Source: Branchiostoma floridae
Lineage: Eukaryota > Chordata > Leptocardii > Amphioxiformes > Branchiostomatidae
Length of the DNA: 64,000 nt
Assembly: GCF_000003815.2 (NCBI RefSeq)
Contig: NC_049989.1
Location: 844,122 to 908,121 of the forward strand
Reading direction: 5' to 3'
Part shown: in pieces, positions 49,190-61,639 of the stretch
Layout of the letters: every line of letters begins with the position of its first letter
Numbering within the stretch: position 1 is the first letter of the stretch
Translations under genes and position numbers: made by a program
The notes under the pieces: model-generated
The model's database searches: none
What the model saw: the letters and a program-made list of their open reading frames with translations, nothing else
What the model was told of the DNA's origin: nothing

Positions 49190-50030
49190 AAGATTAGCAT
49201 ATCAGAATCAAATAATGATCTCGCTTATTTGCATAAATTATATTAGTCAGTCATCTTCACCACCCAAAACAACAGATGTAGACTATCCCATCTTAAGGAC
49301 GAAGCTTGTTATCATTTATGCAACTGACTTGTTTTTTATTTATGCAAATGAGACATAATGACATAATTTACATTCAACGATGATCACCTTAGACGTAACT
49401 TCTAAATGCCACAATTATGAATTTCCCTTCATTTACAACAATGGAATTATAGCATTTTGTTATCCATTATGCAAATTAGGTTTTCGTTTAAATAATTCCT
49501 ATCTACCTATGTTCTTCTCTTTCTCGATTATACGCATTGCAGATTCAAATGGTCCCACCATGGAACGGAGTGGATTTATAAAATTTCTCCATTAATTATG
49601 CAAATTAGATCCCTATTTACATAATCAATATCAAATTATATCAAGCATTACTTGAGCTATCAGCATATCAAAAATCATGTTGACCCCTTAATGCCTTCTT
49701 CAGTTATTCTATTTCAAAGTCTGAAAATAAACCGACTCCTGTAGTTCCAAACAAGCCGCTAGGGAACCCAAACATACACCTCTTCCTCTCTGCCAAAGAG
49801 CTATCTACCACTCAAAAATCACGACCGTGGTATGTCAAGAACTCTTGAGATATCAAACATGGAAGTTCCGCTGCATTACCGTAGCAAGTCTCGAGGAAGC
49901 CCAAAATCTAATCGTTTCAAGGCCTCATCAAGACCTACCTACATACCAAAATATCAAGACAATCCACCCAGGCATTCTGGAGTAAATGCTGGTCAACAAC
50001 ATACGCACATACATACATACATACAACGTT
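49190..50030 (-). repeat. Dispersed octamer-rich repeat family, copy
   Basis: It carries several ATTATGCAAAT/ATTTGCATAA words, CATATCAAAAATCATG, CGCTAGGGAACCCAAAC and GAAGCCCAAAATCTAATCG. It ends in an (ACAT)n run at 50001-50024. The short-repeat end corresponds to the (GT)n end of the forward copies. Confidence 0.65.
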
Positions 50031-50828
50031 CATATGGCTTTACCTAGAGAGATCAAAGAAACCAAGTACATCAGAGCTTTACAACCATCCATGAACAGAG
50101 ACGGTGGGTGCCATAGACTTCCTGCAACGTATGATCCACTGCTCACCGAGTCATGTGTTCTATCTGCATAACGTGACGTCATAGCAGCATTGTTTTCTTC
50201 ATTCCTCGACAGACTGTTGCTGACCAGTCGAAAATTTGGGTAAGTCCAATTTTTTATGTTTGAAATTACATTCCAACTTGTTCCAGAAAAACAATATTTC
50301 TTTACACAGTTGCACTCAAAGTTTCGAAATCATTTAAAAACTAACAATTTCTGCTTCTATGTTTTTTATATCATTCTTTTCGGTCCCGAAAGCTGCCCGG
50401 CCGGGCCTTAGGGCGGACATCACCGGCTAGTAACATGGAAGCAATTACAATTCAAACTGCCACAATTAAAAAGATTATATCAAAGTGTAAAATCATATCA
50501 AACATGCGTTGACGTCCAAAAAGTCTAAGATTAGCAAACTTTACGCCTATAACAGCCCTATAATTTCTATAAACATGTCATTGTTTTTCCCCTCGGCAAC
50601 TTAGTTATTTGAACATGATAGGTGCAGAGTACCTTTATGTAAACGTCGCTTTACTGATGAAACAATGAAAGATACATGAACGACAAATAAGAAAACAGAA
50701 GTAAATGCAAGCATAACTGGAGTTACATGATCCTTCTCCAAATGGTTTCAACATTTATCACTGATGTAATATTTGTGTTTCTCGTTAATTATGCAAATAA
50801 GGTCGTCATTTACAGAAATCGTCAGTCG

Positions 50829-51155
50829 TTGGTCGGTTGTATGGTTGGTTGGTTGGTAGGTTGGTTGGTTGTTTGGCTGGCTGGCTGGCTGGCTGGCTGG
50901 TTGGTCGGTCGGTCGATTGATTGGTTGGTTGGTTGGTTGGTTGGTTGGTTGTTTGGCTGGCTGACTGGCTGGCTGGTTGGTCGGTCGGTCGGTCGGTCGG
51001 TCGGCTGGCTGGTCGGTCGGTCGGTCGGTCGGTCGATTGGTTGGTTGGTTGGTTGGTCGGTCGGTCGGTCGGTTGGTTGGTTGGTTGGTTGGTTGGTGGG
51101 TGGGTTGGTTGGTGGGTGGGTTGGTTGGTGGGTGGGTTGGTTGGTTGGTTGGTGG
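50829..51155. repeat. Tetranucleotide array (TTGG/TCGG/CTGG)n in the ST8Sia 3' UTR
   Basis: About 330 bp of near-perfect 4-bp steps: mostly GGTT, with blocks of GGTC and GGCT, and some TGGG steps at the right end. On the minus strand it starts about 16 bases after the sialyltransferase stop codon, so it should be transcribed in the 3' UTR. It yields long repeat frames on both strands, which I do not regard as genes. Confidence 0.95.
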
Positions 51156-51171
51156 CCTTGCCTTACTTGAC

Positions 51172-54100
51172 CTAACGACAGGGCTGTATAACAAGTTTGA
51201 TCACGCCCTTGCTATGTAACTTGGCCAGGTAGTGAATCTCGGTGTTGTAGGTGTGGCGCTCGTTCTGCAGCTGCTCCGTGCCCACCTGGTAGTAGTGGTA
51301 GTTCAGCGGCTTGCCGCGGGGATCGACGGGAAACGGCCACATGCCGTATATAGTTATCCGGTCACAGAAGGTCATGTCCAAAAACAAGGCCATGATGCCG
51401 GTAGTTGGCGTTAGTGCCCACCGACTTTGTCGTAAAATCCGCTGTAGCAAACTGTAACAAATAGAGGAGGTTCCACTGAGTCAGGAGTTGCAAGGGACGA
51501 AATTTTTCAGACATTCAAACATTAAGCTTAGCTGGCAAGCACTTGAGTTAATATCTGTTTGTTTGTTTGTTTGAACCTTTGTTTATTCATGCCTGCAGGC
51601 CGCTCTTAAATGAGGTCATGACGGATGTAAGGGTTGGATAAGATATAAGATTACATCGAGTCCTAATAAATCAACATAACGTTATATCACTACATATATA
51701 TGGTACAAAACATTTGTAGAACGAAAGCTCAGCGTTCATAGTCCGTGTTCGTTCGTTTTGGTCATTCCTTTTACTTTAAGAGTCTTATCATGTAATGTAG
51801 GAGATTTGTAAACTTTCTTCATTAATTTGTAATTTTTTAAAGAGGTCACCAAATTCCACCCTTATGTCCCCACTTTTACAGACAAAAAGAAAACTTATTA
51901 CCCTCCTTTCAACATCACAAAACCCACACATTATCGAAAAGGTGGGATCCTTCGTCTTCTACTGTCTTCCTCCACCTTTGCTTGAGTTATTCTATGTTAC
52001 AGTTTAAAACAAAATTGGCCCCTGCATTGAAACAAAATCCGTTGGGGGGAGGGGGACAATCTTACACCAGTTACTTTCTGCTCCAAGGCCTATCCACTAC
52101 GAAAATATAATGAACCTGGCGCTTAGAAAATCAGGCCTCCAACTGTGACGCTTCGCTACAGTACAGTAACTCGCCGCTAGGTGGCCCATTATCGAACGTG
52201 AACTTCCTCTTCTTGACCCCTACCCATCCACCAGACATTATGTTGAAACATCCACAGCTTCATGAGTTATGTTGTGCACAAACACACATACATACACAGC
52301 CCACTGCAGTACCGACGGAAAATGCCAGGTGGACCATTTTCAAACTTGACCTTCCTTTTTACAACTGCTACACAACATTCAAATACCATGAAGGTCCATC
52401 CACAACATCTCGAGTTATCTTGTCCACAAACGCACTTACGTACAAAGCTCGCTCCAGACCCATAGGAAAATGCAAGGTTAACCATTTTCGAACTTGAACC
52501 TTCTTTCCACAACTGCTACAAACCTACCAAATATCGTGAAGATATGAGTTATGTTGTCCGCATAAAAACACACAAAAATACAAAGACCGCTGCAATACCG
52601 TAGGAAACGCCAGGTAAACCATTTTTAAACTCGACCTTTCTTTCTGAAACCACTACAAACCTACCAAATATCACTGAGATCCATCTTCAACTTCCCGAGT
52701 TATATGCCATTGACCTACATACAGACCCACCAAGCCCTGACCCAAGAGATTGCATAACCATCTTGGCGAAGGTAATAATCTGATGCCTTTGCATTTGCCA
52801 TCTAATTTCAGTAATATGGTAATATACATACTTACACATTTACAGGGTTCGCCATATTCCTCTGCGCGTAGGCCAGTGTGATATTGATATGATGTTGCTT
52901 CAGAAATCTCTTCAACTTGTCATTCAGCCCAGATAATATACGGGGTATCTTGTTATTCCTAACCTTGGAGTAGTGTAGAATGGAACCGTTGAGGGTTTTG
53001 AATTGCCTTATCTTGTTTATTTCTCTCTTTGTGTCGTTCAAATCGTCCCAAAGGTCGTATATGCTTTCCCCGTTCAGCATCATGTGGCTGGTTTTGGTAC
53101 CGACGTCCTTCTCAAATCCCTCAGTCGGCGCCATGTTACACCTAGAGACAAAGTCATGCGCGTCAATCACCGCACCACAACTGCTGTTCTGTAGTATTCC
53201 GCCGTTGCCTACAATAGCACAGCTGTTGTAGTGTCCCACCGGCGTTCTGAAACTGTAAGTCAGATTCTGGGCTTGCAGACGCAGGAATTCCCGGACGTTC
53301 TTCCGGAAGTCGGAGTAATACAGCAGGTGTTTTCTGGGATCCACATCACGGCTGATCCTTGACCTAATTAGGTAAAATAGGTTACACTTAAAAGTAGATT
53401 TTGACGCCGACAGTCCTTTCAAACTGACACTGGGGGTTTCCTACGGCCAAACAGTTAAACTTTAAGGGCATCACTACAAGTTCCTACTTTATCTGTCTTC
53501 TACATTTTATCCTCCAAGAGCCTGGCTTGAGTCCATCAAAACGTAGAACTGACTAATCGGAAGTGAGGTTGGGGACTGTGATTTTAAACGTTTACACAAA
53601 AATTAGACTTATCAATTTTTTAACAGTCCAACTCATGTCAAGGACTGAAAAGTCCACCGCACACGTTACTCGGTGGGTGAGTAGTTGAGCATAAGTTGCA
53701 GAAAGTCTTTGGTGCCCTCATGTCTCTAGATCTGTTGAGGTTTATAACGGCCTGATGTAGATGGCTTCTTTTATTCGTCTTCCAAAAAAATGGTTCCGTG
53801 TCCAGTATTCTTACTTTGCCCAGTGAGACCGAATGTACAGGTGGCTATATGTAACGTTATGTGTTACCGAAGGTGTTGAGCTAAGCCGCCTTTGTTCAAG
53901 GAACCTAGCAAATACTTATTTGCACGAGGAATAAAAGCAGTCATCTTTACAACCCTCACAACAGAGACGGGGCGCCAAAGACTTTCTGCAACTTATGATC
54001 CACTGTTCACTGTGTCACGTGTTTTATTTGCACATCTATGCAATGTAACGTCACAGAAGCAGTGGATTCCTTATTCCCTTTCAAAGACTGGAGTTAGAAC

Positions 54101-54995
54101 GTAGAAAATATGTAAAAGTCCATTTTTGATTTTGAAATTACATTTCAACCTTGCTTTAGAATGACTTATACAACACACAGATGCGCTCTTAAGGTACAGA
54201 TGAGTACCTGTACTTGTTTCCTCTGTCAAGCCCGTTGTGACCCATAGAATGGACAGATATTTTGTGTTCTAAGACATCAAATACCTGAGTTTTCCGAATT
54301 CCTTATCATTGCGTTTCCAGAGTTTGAGCATGTCTTGTACTTCAACCATCGTGACGTCAGCATCGAGCTCTCGGGGTAGTTTTCGAGATGAACCTGGTGC
54401 GCTGAAAATATAGACACATTCAGTAACGAGCGCCAACCAGGAGCCCGGCCGTGGCACGCCGGACAAGCGACAGGGACCCGGCCGGTGCTAGGACAAAAAA
54501 TTGCGCTGAAAGAGCAGTGACACAACGTTAACGCCTGTCTGTGAGAAGCAGCCTGCACCTTGTCGGACCCAGCAGTGGTCGCTGCAGTGGCCACTCCGGT
54601 GCACATGCCGGACGATAAACTGACCAACAGTAAAAGAAAGTCGACCGACTGCCCGTCGGAACACTACGGTCCCTGACATGTAAGAAAACTTTTGATTGCA
54701 ATTACAGCAGCCGGCGTTCCCGTGACTTAGATGGGTTGCCCTCCTACTGTCACCGGTGTAATTTTTAGCTAAGTATAATGAAGCTTGCCAAGCTGGGCAC
54801 GAAGGGCAGAGGGCTATGGAGATTCAGTTGGCCCTGCGCACCACGTGCGAGAGGAGTGAGTGAGTGATAATGAAGCTTACGGTTAAAAAAAGGCAGTCAC
54901 CTGTGAGGCATAGTTCCATGAATGGTGTATAGAGTCCAGCTCAATGTCGCCAACATGGCGGCCACTAGAAGCTTCCGAACTCCCCGGGGACGCAT
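51172..54995 (-). CDS. ST8Sia-type alpha-2,8-sialyltransferase (complete, 4 exons)
   Basis: A Golgi type II glycosyltransferase that transfers sialic acid from CMP-sialate onto sialylated glycans. Exons: 54995-54901, 54401-54285, 53363-52844, 51441-51172 (TAG); phases join to 1002 nt, 333 aa. Residues 1-8 are basic (MRPRGVRK) and about 9-26 form the signal anchor. Sialylmotif L spans about residues 117-163, with [10 protein letters not shown] and [15 protein letters not shown]. Motif S is about 256-281 ([20 protein letters not shown]). Motif III reads HYYQ (293-296), usually HYYD in ST8Sia. Motif VS has His307 and Glu312 in the HxxxxE spacing. Cys332 near the C-terminus fits the family disulfide. 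The last exon could start at 51451 by splice sites alone, but only 51441 keeps phase. The subfamily is not assigned. Confidence 0.93.
51549..51680 (-). mobile_element. LINE 3' tail with (AAAC)n end, copy 2
   Basis: Same 3' end as 13339-13505: TCATGACCTCATTTAAGAG, GCGGCCTGCAGGC, AATAAACAAAGG and (AAAC)n on the minus strand. It lies in the ST8Sia intron before the last exon. The adjoining bases to about 51960 may belong to the same insertion. Confidence 0.55.
51980..52760 (-). repeat. Dispersed octamer-rich repeat family, diverged copy
   Basis: This shows repeated sub-blocks of about 120-150 bp: TCGAACTTGAACCTTC-type, CTACAAACCTACCAAATATC, GAGTTATGTTGTCC, then a short AC-rich run. It resembles the GAGTTAT...CATACC structure of the family but lacks most octamers. 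It lies in the ST8Sia intron between exons 3 and 4. Confidence 0.5.
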
Positions 54996-55159
54996 GGTCA
55001 CCACCTGCAACTGGTGAACGCCGACTTAAACACAGACTCTACATTGTTCCCCACGAAGGTAGACTGTGTCACAGCTTCATGTTCCTGGAAAAGTTGTATA
55101 TACATAACGTTAAGCAACGTTATATGTATATAGTGCACCACTAAAGCTTGTCACATTCA

Positions 55160-55636
<477 letters not shown>

Positions 55637-55644
55637 TCAGGCTT

Positions 55645-55735
55645 TTGGTCGAATCGGTTGGGTGTTTGGTTTTGGGAGCTTGGCTCCCGGGTCCGGCACG
55701 ATAGGTCGCGGTTCGAATCCTGGGAGCGAGCTGAG
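55645..55735 (+). mobile_element. Possible tRNA-headed SINE remnant
   Basis: TCGAATCGGTTGGGTG could serve as box A. GGTTCGAATCCTGGG near 55711 is a good box B. The spacing is longer than in a functional tRNA, and no cloverleaf can be completed by eye. Confidence 0.35.
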
Positions 55736-56323
55736 TAAAAACTGTTGTACTCGCCTCTAGTGTTTCACATGTATCTGTACCTGTATCCGTATCTGTATAG
55801 CCCGTATAACCACCCTTCGGCGTAACACACCACCGTTAACATATCACCCAAAATACATTTCTCTGCGCATGCGTACTTAGAACCACGATCACCAATCCCG
55901 CAGACATACAATAGTATGGATTAAGATCAGGTGGTTCGCATTTTTATTACTTTTTTTGTTCATGTTTTCGTTCAGAAACCTATGATGTATATTGTTTCCT
56001 GAGCTCTGTCTGTTTCTAACCTGTACCTTGTGTGCGGCTTTCCGTGTCAGATTCTTTGACGTCCAGTAGACATCGTCAGTATCCCGGGCCAGTCAACGTG
56101 ACATCACGGTCTTCCACTTTGACAGTACAACGCGTTCGTCAATTGGGTGTTAGTCACAAATTGCCTTACATGGACGTGTGGTCCAAAAATACCTAATATA
56201 TATGTATTACCTATCTTCAGCAGTATCCCTGAATGTTTTTGTAATGTCTGCGGTCACGTCAGTGGTCGAACCGGTCCCTAACCTGGACCACCACCGGAAG
56301 TACGTCATCACAGTGAGCTCACT

Positions 56324-56602
56324 ATGGTTATTGTGATTGTCAGGAACCAGTGCTCACCACTAGAGCATGAAAAAGGTCGTTATAAAAAGTTGTCGGTTCA
56401 AGATAAATGGTGCAAATACTGTGCGACGGATGCAGTGGAAGATGAAATACATTTTACATGTATATGTAACTGCCCCCATTATGAGGATGAAAGAAACAAC
56501 ATTTTTGACACAATCAAAACACTATTTCCAACTTTTCTCCAGCTAGTAGACCTCCAAAAAAACTACATTCCTGTTAAAATCACAGAACCCACTAATCATT
56601 GA
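56324..56602 (+). pseudogene. LINE reverse-transcriptase ORF, C-terminal fragment
   Basis: A frame of 92 codons contains LEHEKGRYKKL, then CKYC, VEDEIHF and CPHYEDERN. This Cys-x2-Cys / VEDExHF / Cys-x2-Tyr arrangement is the usual C-terminal tail of non-LTR retrotransposon polymerases in invertebrates. The upstream polymerase domain is absent, so it is a truncated copy. A 3' end with AATAAAGG and ATTC repeats near 57005-57037 may belong to it. Confidence 0.7.
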
Positions 56603-57151
56603 AAACGTGGGACTTTTCATTAATGGAGCTTCTTCGCAGCCAGAGTCTGAACTGCCTGGTGCTTACAATTATCGCAAGGGCGTGGTAGTCTCCGCTGCAG
56701 TCTTCGAACGGGGCTGATTTTTAGCGACGCCTCAGGACGATTCGCCTGCATTCGCCAAAAATAAAGAGAAACGTCAGGCCATTCCGTGCAATGCCATGTT
56801 TCCCTACTGTCTGTTTCCCCTTGGTTTCCCTTTTGATTGTCAAGCACATCTATTCCTACACTTTCAGTATCACAATGAAGCGAAAAGAAGTCGAATTCAC
56901 CTATAATAGTAGGATACGATTCTTGTGTTGGTTGGCATTGTATAACATTATATTTCGTGTATATTTTGTTGCGACCTGTACTTGACCAGTGGGTATGTAT
57001 GGACAATAAAGGTTTTCATCCATTCATTCAATAAAAGCTATGATGACAATCGTCTTACGTTGCATTTTATTATATGCATTTTCACCACACGCCATGCTAA
57101 CACTTGCGAATTCCGGTTGTTATACAAAGATAGTACAAAGCAATGTATTTT

Positions 57152-57566
57152 TTAGGCCACCCAGACTTCATTATAGGGATGACATCCCCGCGCACATTAA
57201 TTTTTTGCCGTTTCGTCTCCAAAAGGTTTGAAACCATACTGTTAGGTTTGTGTTCAGCATGCATATTGTGTAACGTTAGATGCCAGTAATTTTGCTACAT
57301 GTAACAAGTATGATAAAAAGTCCCAGTAAAGTCTTCCAGAGTCAAAGGCTGGTCATGCCCAAAATGCCCCAAATAAAAAAATAAAAATCTATTGTTCGCT
57401 ATACCTTAAGCTTGTCATGCGTGTTCAACCTTCCCGACCCCTGACCACTTATAGATTTCACTATCAACTTCTTTTCCCCCCAGGGGTGGGGTGGGGGGGG
57501 CACGCTCTTATCAGTTTTGAGGCGCCCAGGGGATGTCTTCCATGTAATCAAATCAACATGGTATAG
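57152..57566. mobile_element. TIR element, TTAGGCCA family, copy 4 (worn)
   Basis: The left end, TTAGGCCACCCAGACTTCAT, with GGATGACATCCCCGCGC matches copies 1 and 3. The right end, GTAATCAAATCAACATGGTA, matches the right end of copy 3. Sequence between the ends includes a G-rich run near 57485-57501. Confidence 0.6.
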
Positions 57567-58434
57567 GTAAGAAAACTTGAATGGAGCAAAATATAGTAAT
57601 CATTTGTGATGTTCATTGATTAGAATTTGCATCATCTCAACAGTGGCGGGAAAATCCACAGAAAATAGAGGATAGAAACCACATCATGGGGTTACGTTTG
57701 GGACAACAAGCTTGTTCGCCATTCCGCATGTGCAAGGTCAAAGTTAAAGGCCCCTGACTTGGAAGCAGTTCTGTAAATATTGGCTCGATTTGCATAACAA
57801 TAAAAAGTCTTTTGTTTATATTTCGTAGTCAGGGGCCTTCACCTTTGACATGTTACCCACAATTCATGTCGCTGCACATGCCTAGTCGGAATAGTGAACG
57901 AGCTTATTGCTGCGCGTACTCGTAACTGTTGCCTCACCAGTTGTTTTAGTGCCTCTTCTTTCCTCTCCCAAACGATTTTCACAAGGTCACAAAATCTCGT
58001 ATTTTTTGCAAAAAGACTGGCGAAGTGGTAGAAATGTTTCATTGTGAAAAACGTGATATTTTTGTCATGATTCTCGCCCCTCTTTTCTTCAACTCTTTTC
58101 TTACGTGTTCGCTTCTTTTGTAATCCCATCTTTTTCCATTTTTTTTCTGACATTTTGCACCAACATCTTTCGAAGTGTTTCTTAAAGCTTTTAATGACTC
58201 AACCATAGCTATGAAATTTGGAGATTGTGCACCTCTCAATTTTCGCGAAATCAATGGTCCCATCCGAAAAGGAAGTACAGGTTTTAGCTCAGGGAAGCCA
58301 TCGTTACTAGCTATCATAGTTTGCTTAAGTAAGGTTACATCTTACAGCGCAACTGCTGGCTTTTCCAATGCTGAACGTTTGTACAATTCCAAACGGCTAC
58401 AGTCTGCAAGCCGCCCTGCCCCCGCTGTGCTTTC

Positions 58435-59772
58435 TTATTCCCTGCTGAGAAGTCTGGTGCAGGAGTGCCAGGGAGTCTTCAAACGTTCGTACACCACGGC
58501 CAGCACACCCCCCAGGACACCCCCTACCCCCGAACCCGCCACTATAAATATCAGGGCGGGTAGGTCATACCACTGCTGCGCGGTCCGCAGGATGTACCAG
58601 GCCGTTGCCATGGCGACGTTTCCGGCCAGGGTCAGGATGGAGTTGGTCCAGAAGGTTCGGTTGTGGTCCATGGAGAAAGTGACGCTGAACGTGTCCACGG
58701 CTGCGGACAGTACGGCCAGCAGGAAGCCCACACAGTCCCGCGCGGAGGGCTCCGTCCACAACGTCACCGTCACCATGACAACCCACTGGACGCCCAGCGG
58801 CAGGAGACACCAGCTCCCGAGGGCTGAGGCGAACAGCCCGATGACAAGCACGCGTGCGCACACCTCCAGAACCTTCCAGAAGAGGATGATGGTGAAGCGG
58901 ACGGCGATCTTCCAGAAGCGCAAATTTTCCTCCTTGGGTGTGAAGACGTGGAAAGCCACAAGCACAGATTTGATGGAAGCGAGCAGCGACACGGACATGG
59001 ACAGGATCTGCACCGCGCTAGCAGCGCCTCCCTGTAGAACGATAAACAACTGCAGGCACAACTGTGGCACGGATTCCAAGGCAGCTTCGAACAGGTGGAG
59101 CACAGCAAGACCTTTAGCCACGTGGCGCTTATGCGTCACTTTCATCCGCCGCCACACCCGGAGGAGCAGCGCGACGTAGTTGATGACCACGCCCAACTGG
59201 AACAGGTGCAAGATGTACAGTAACGACCTACATGACTTCAGAACATCAGTCTCCTGGGACAACACCACTAACGAGACGATTTGCACGATCACTGACGGGC
59301 CTAGAACGAAGCCTAGTGTTAGTCCGAAGTACTGCAGCTGGTTTGCTCGGTAGTACTGCACCGCTAGGAGGATGTCTGGAATCACGTCCCCTGCATACAA
59401 CGCTAACGGTATCAGGACTAAACAAGTAATTTTTATCGGACGTTGTTGCCACAGCCATGACATGCAGCCCCGAAAACACGCCGCTTCAGCTGCTGCCGGC
59501 ATTTCAGTCTGTACTGAAGCTCCCTGTTGAGACTCTCTTGCAACTCCCTTGGAACGGAACCCCTGCAGAGCGATACCTTGGCTGAGACCCTGTTTCTTAG
59601 TGTCTTCTTGAACCTGGGCACGAGTTGATGACGGGGCATTCTTGATATACGGCTGGGAACGAGCTGACGTGGTCGCGTCCCCTGATTGGTCCACAGACTC
59701 CCCTTCCTCGTCGATCTTGGCGATGTAGGGATGAACCTGCGCGTGGTGCATCAGCAGACTTTTCCTCATCAT
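58435..59772 (-). CDS. XK-related (XKR) membrane protein, probable phospholipid scramblase
   Basis: XK/XKR proteins are multi-pass plasma-membrane proteins; some (XKR4, 8, 9) scramble phosphatidylserine after caspase cleavage. This one is 445 aa in a single coding exon. Residues 1-110 are a hydrophilic, probably cytosolic N-terminus. From about 113 come many hydrophobic segments. Family hallmarks: GDVIPDILLAVQYY at 128-141, LTLGFVLGPSVIVQ at 151-164 and LHLFEAALESVPQLCLQL at 225-242. The length fits vertebrate XKRs (about 370-650). The ATG at 59772 is chosen because an in-frame TGA stands three codons upstream (59781-59779). A splice acceptor at 59882 places an intron in the 5' UTR. An earlier ATG at 59782 opens an overlapping frame. 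A caspase site cannot be assigned. Confidence 0.93.
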   Translation of the reverse strand: MMRKSLLMHHAQVHPYIAKIDEEGESVDQSGDATTSARSQPYIKNAPSSTRAQVQEDTKKQGLSQGIALQGFRSKGVARESQQGASVQTEMPAAAEAACFRGCMSWLWQQRPIKITCLVLIPLALYAGDVIPDILLAVQYYRANQLQYFGLTLGFVLGPSVIVQIVSLVVLSQETDVLKSCRSLLYILHLFQLGVVINYVALLLRVWRRMKVTHKRHVAKGLAVLHLFEAALESVPQLCLQLFIVLQGGAASAVQILSMSVSLLASIKSVLVAFHVFTPKEENLRFWKIAVRFTIILFWKVLEVCARVLVIGLFASALGSWCLLPLGVQWVVMVTVTLWTEPSARDCVGFLLAVLSAAVDTFSVTFSMDHNRTFWTNSILTLAGNVAMATAWYILRTAQQWYDLPALIFIVAGSGVGGVLGGVLAVVYERLKTPWHSCTRLLSRE

Positions 59773-59881
59773 GTTGTCTCATGTGCCTCCGGCCTCCCGA
59801 TAGTATATTGACCTATCACAGGTCTGAAGGTAGACCGTGGGTTGCATCTATACCGATGCGGCACAGCGCCTCCAAGATGCC
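59773..59881 (-). other. XKR 5' UTR segment bounded by a splice acceptor
   Basis: On the minus strand TTGTTTTTTCAG ends at 59882, a strong acceptor, and the exon runs into the XKR start. The segment has stops in the XKR frame, so it is untranslated. It contains the out-of-frame upstream ATG at 59782, which opens 61 codons overlapping the XKR start. Confidence 0.6.
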
Positions 59882-61639
59882 CTGAAAAAACAACAGCAGT
59901 ATCGTTAGACTTAATACAGCCTATAATGACACATAAGATGAAGGTAAAGCAGACTCAGATGAGGACGCTAGAAGTTTAATGCGGCCAAGCAAACTGGGCC
60001 ACCCTTACTCTCCTATGTCCGAGCAATGATCCACTGAATCTAAATAAGATGGCCAAGCAGCAAACGGGTGGGTTGCGTTACCGCTTACACCACGGCGACA
60101 TGTCGTACATAGACATAATGCAGAAGTAAAACAGCTGATGAGGCACTATTACTGTCAGAGTTTATACTAGGTCATTGGTCAACCAACCAAAGATCGCAGC
60201 TTACTTATAAAGTTTATTGCAAATTCTTGCCCGTGGGCTAATTGCAGGTAACATGAGGGATTCAGACAAAGTAAAAACAATATCAAAGGTGTCTACTCTA
60301 GTCTAAAACTAGTAAAGCTAACTATATCGAATATCGATCTGAAATGTATTGGCAGGAACAATGAATTCTTTTGTTTGCATTTGTTTGAGATCTGCGATTC
60401 GATCTCAGACATGGATACGAATTCGTACGTCATTGTGAACTTGTGATTCGATTGTTACTTTAACATACACCGGGAACAGAAATGTTTATTGCTATCATAA
60501 TAGTTAACATGTATAAGCACCCTCCCCTTTCAAATCCATCTCAGTCTGGAGGCATGAAACAGTTAATCTTACTTCAGTAACCGTTACATCTACAGCCCTT
60601 AGTTGAAATGCCGTTGAAACGCGTGATTGTGATGATGTTTATAAGGCATTATGATATCGCCGATTGTTTTTGTCTGTGTGTGTTCGTAGCTTTATCTCAT
60701 GATCCATTGGATGAATTTGTTTGAATTTTGGCATGTCGGTAGTTATTGTAGAGCATTTCAGGTTTTAAAACAGAATAGATATTTACTAACGTTATATTGA
60801 GTCTACAGTAGCCTCCATTGCTGATTACTGGCAAGGGGTCAGTAATCATCGAACCAGTACAAAAATAATGACCAGCAGAAGTGTATTATGAGTCCAAAAA
60901 AGGCCCGAGAGAGCCTGCTATGGAGTCTACAGCTGGTTCATGTGTTACACAAGCTGGAGGCAATTAGCTACTCTCCAATCAGAGGTTCACGGAGGATTGT
61001 GTCCTGCGGACTCATGTTTTGACGCTATTCGTCGTTATGCATAAAGAACACCAAGGCCGCTCCCATTTTCAAAGGAAACTCCATCCCTGCAACAGCACCA
61101 ATGTATACGTTCACGTATTGTGTGACTTGTGGTTCACTATTTTTGTTGTCAATGGTTTTGTTATCGTTTGTTCTTACATTACTGAAACTGCCCTAAACCT
61201 CAACCTTCCCCGCCGAACAACACGTTCAAACTAGTCTCAAACATGTTGGTACTCAGCAAGTATAGCAACACTTCTGGAACAGATCATGCTTCTGATGTGA
61301 CGACCTGGTTGTATCAAACATGGCTGCATTTTTGTCAGAACCATCCGATAACGGTTTGACAGATTTAAAATGCAGTCGTTAGCATTTTGCCAACAGCCAG
61401 GGTTGTTAAGGTCAGCTAACAGTGCAAACCGACTTCGTTCTTATGGTTTAAGTCATTTATCAATCATCTTTGTACGTATTAAAATTAAGTGTTGTTGCCA
61501 TTGATACTTATTGTCACTTAAAGACTTGTTTACTACTCTTCATATACCCAAAGGGTCAAGTGTGTGTCCTAGAACGGGTAAGCTTAAACACAGGAGGGCC
61601 TAAGCATTCATAATCACAGGAATTTCATGCGATAGTGCA

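Larger units (their letters stand above)
47286..50828. other. Intergenic region between the receptor and ST8Sia genes
   Basis: This begins with the receptor 3' UTR. A half palindrome related to 1068-1167 lies at 48047-48086. A near-inverted pair around AATATTCTGAATAG / ATTCAGAATATTTCC and CTTTTAACGCTGTAATATTGC occurs at 48420-48470 and 48720-48785. A copy of the octamer-rich family fills 49190-50030. No gene was recognised. Confidence 0.5.

Noticed and set aside
50748-51194. Open frames encoding PTNQ or VGWL repeats on either strand
   Set aside because: They come entirely from a tetranucleotide array, which leaves all frames open.
58175-59179. 334-codon open frame on the plus strand
   Set aside because: It is antisense to the XKR gene, which has clear family motifs; the antisense frame has no recognisable domain.
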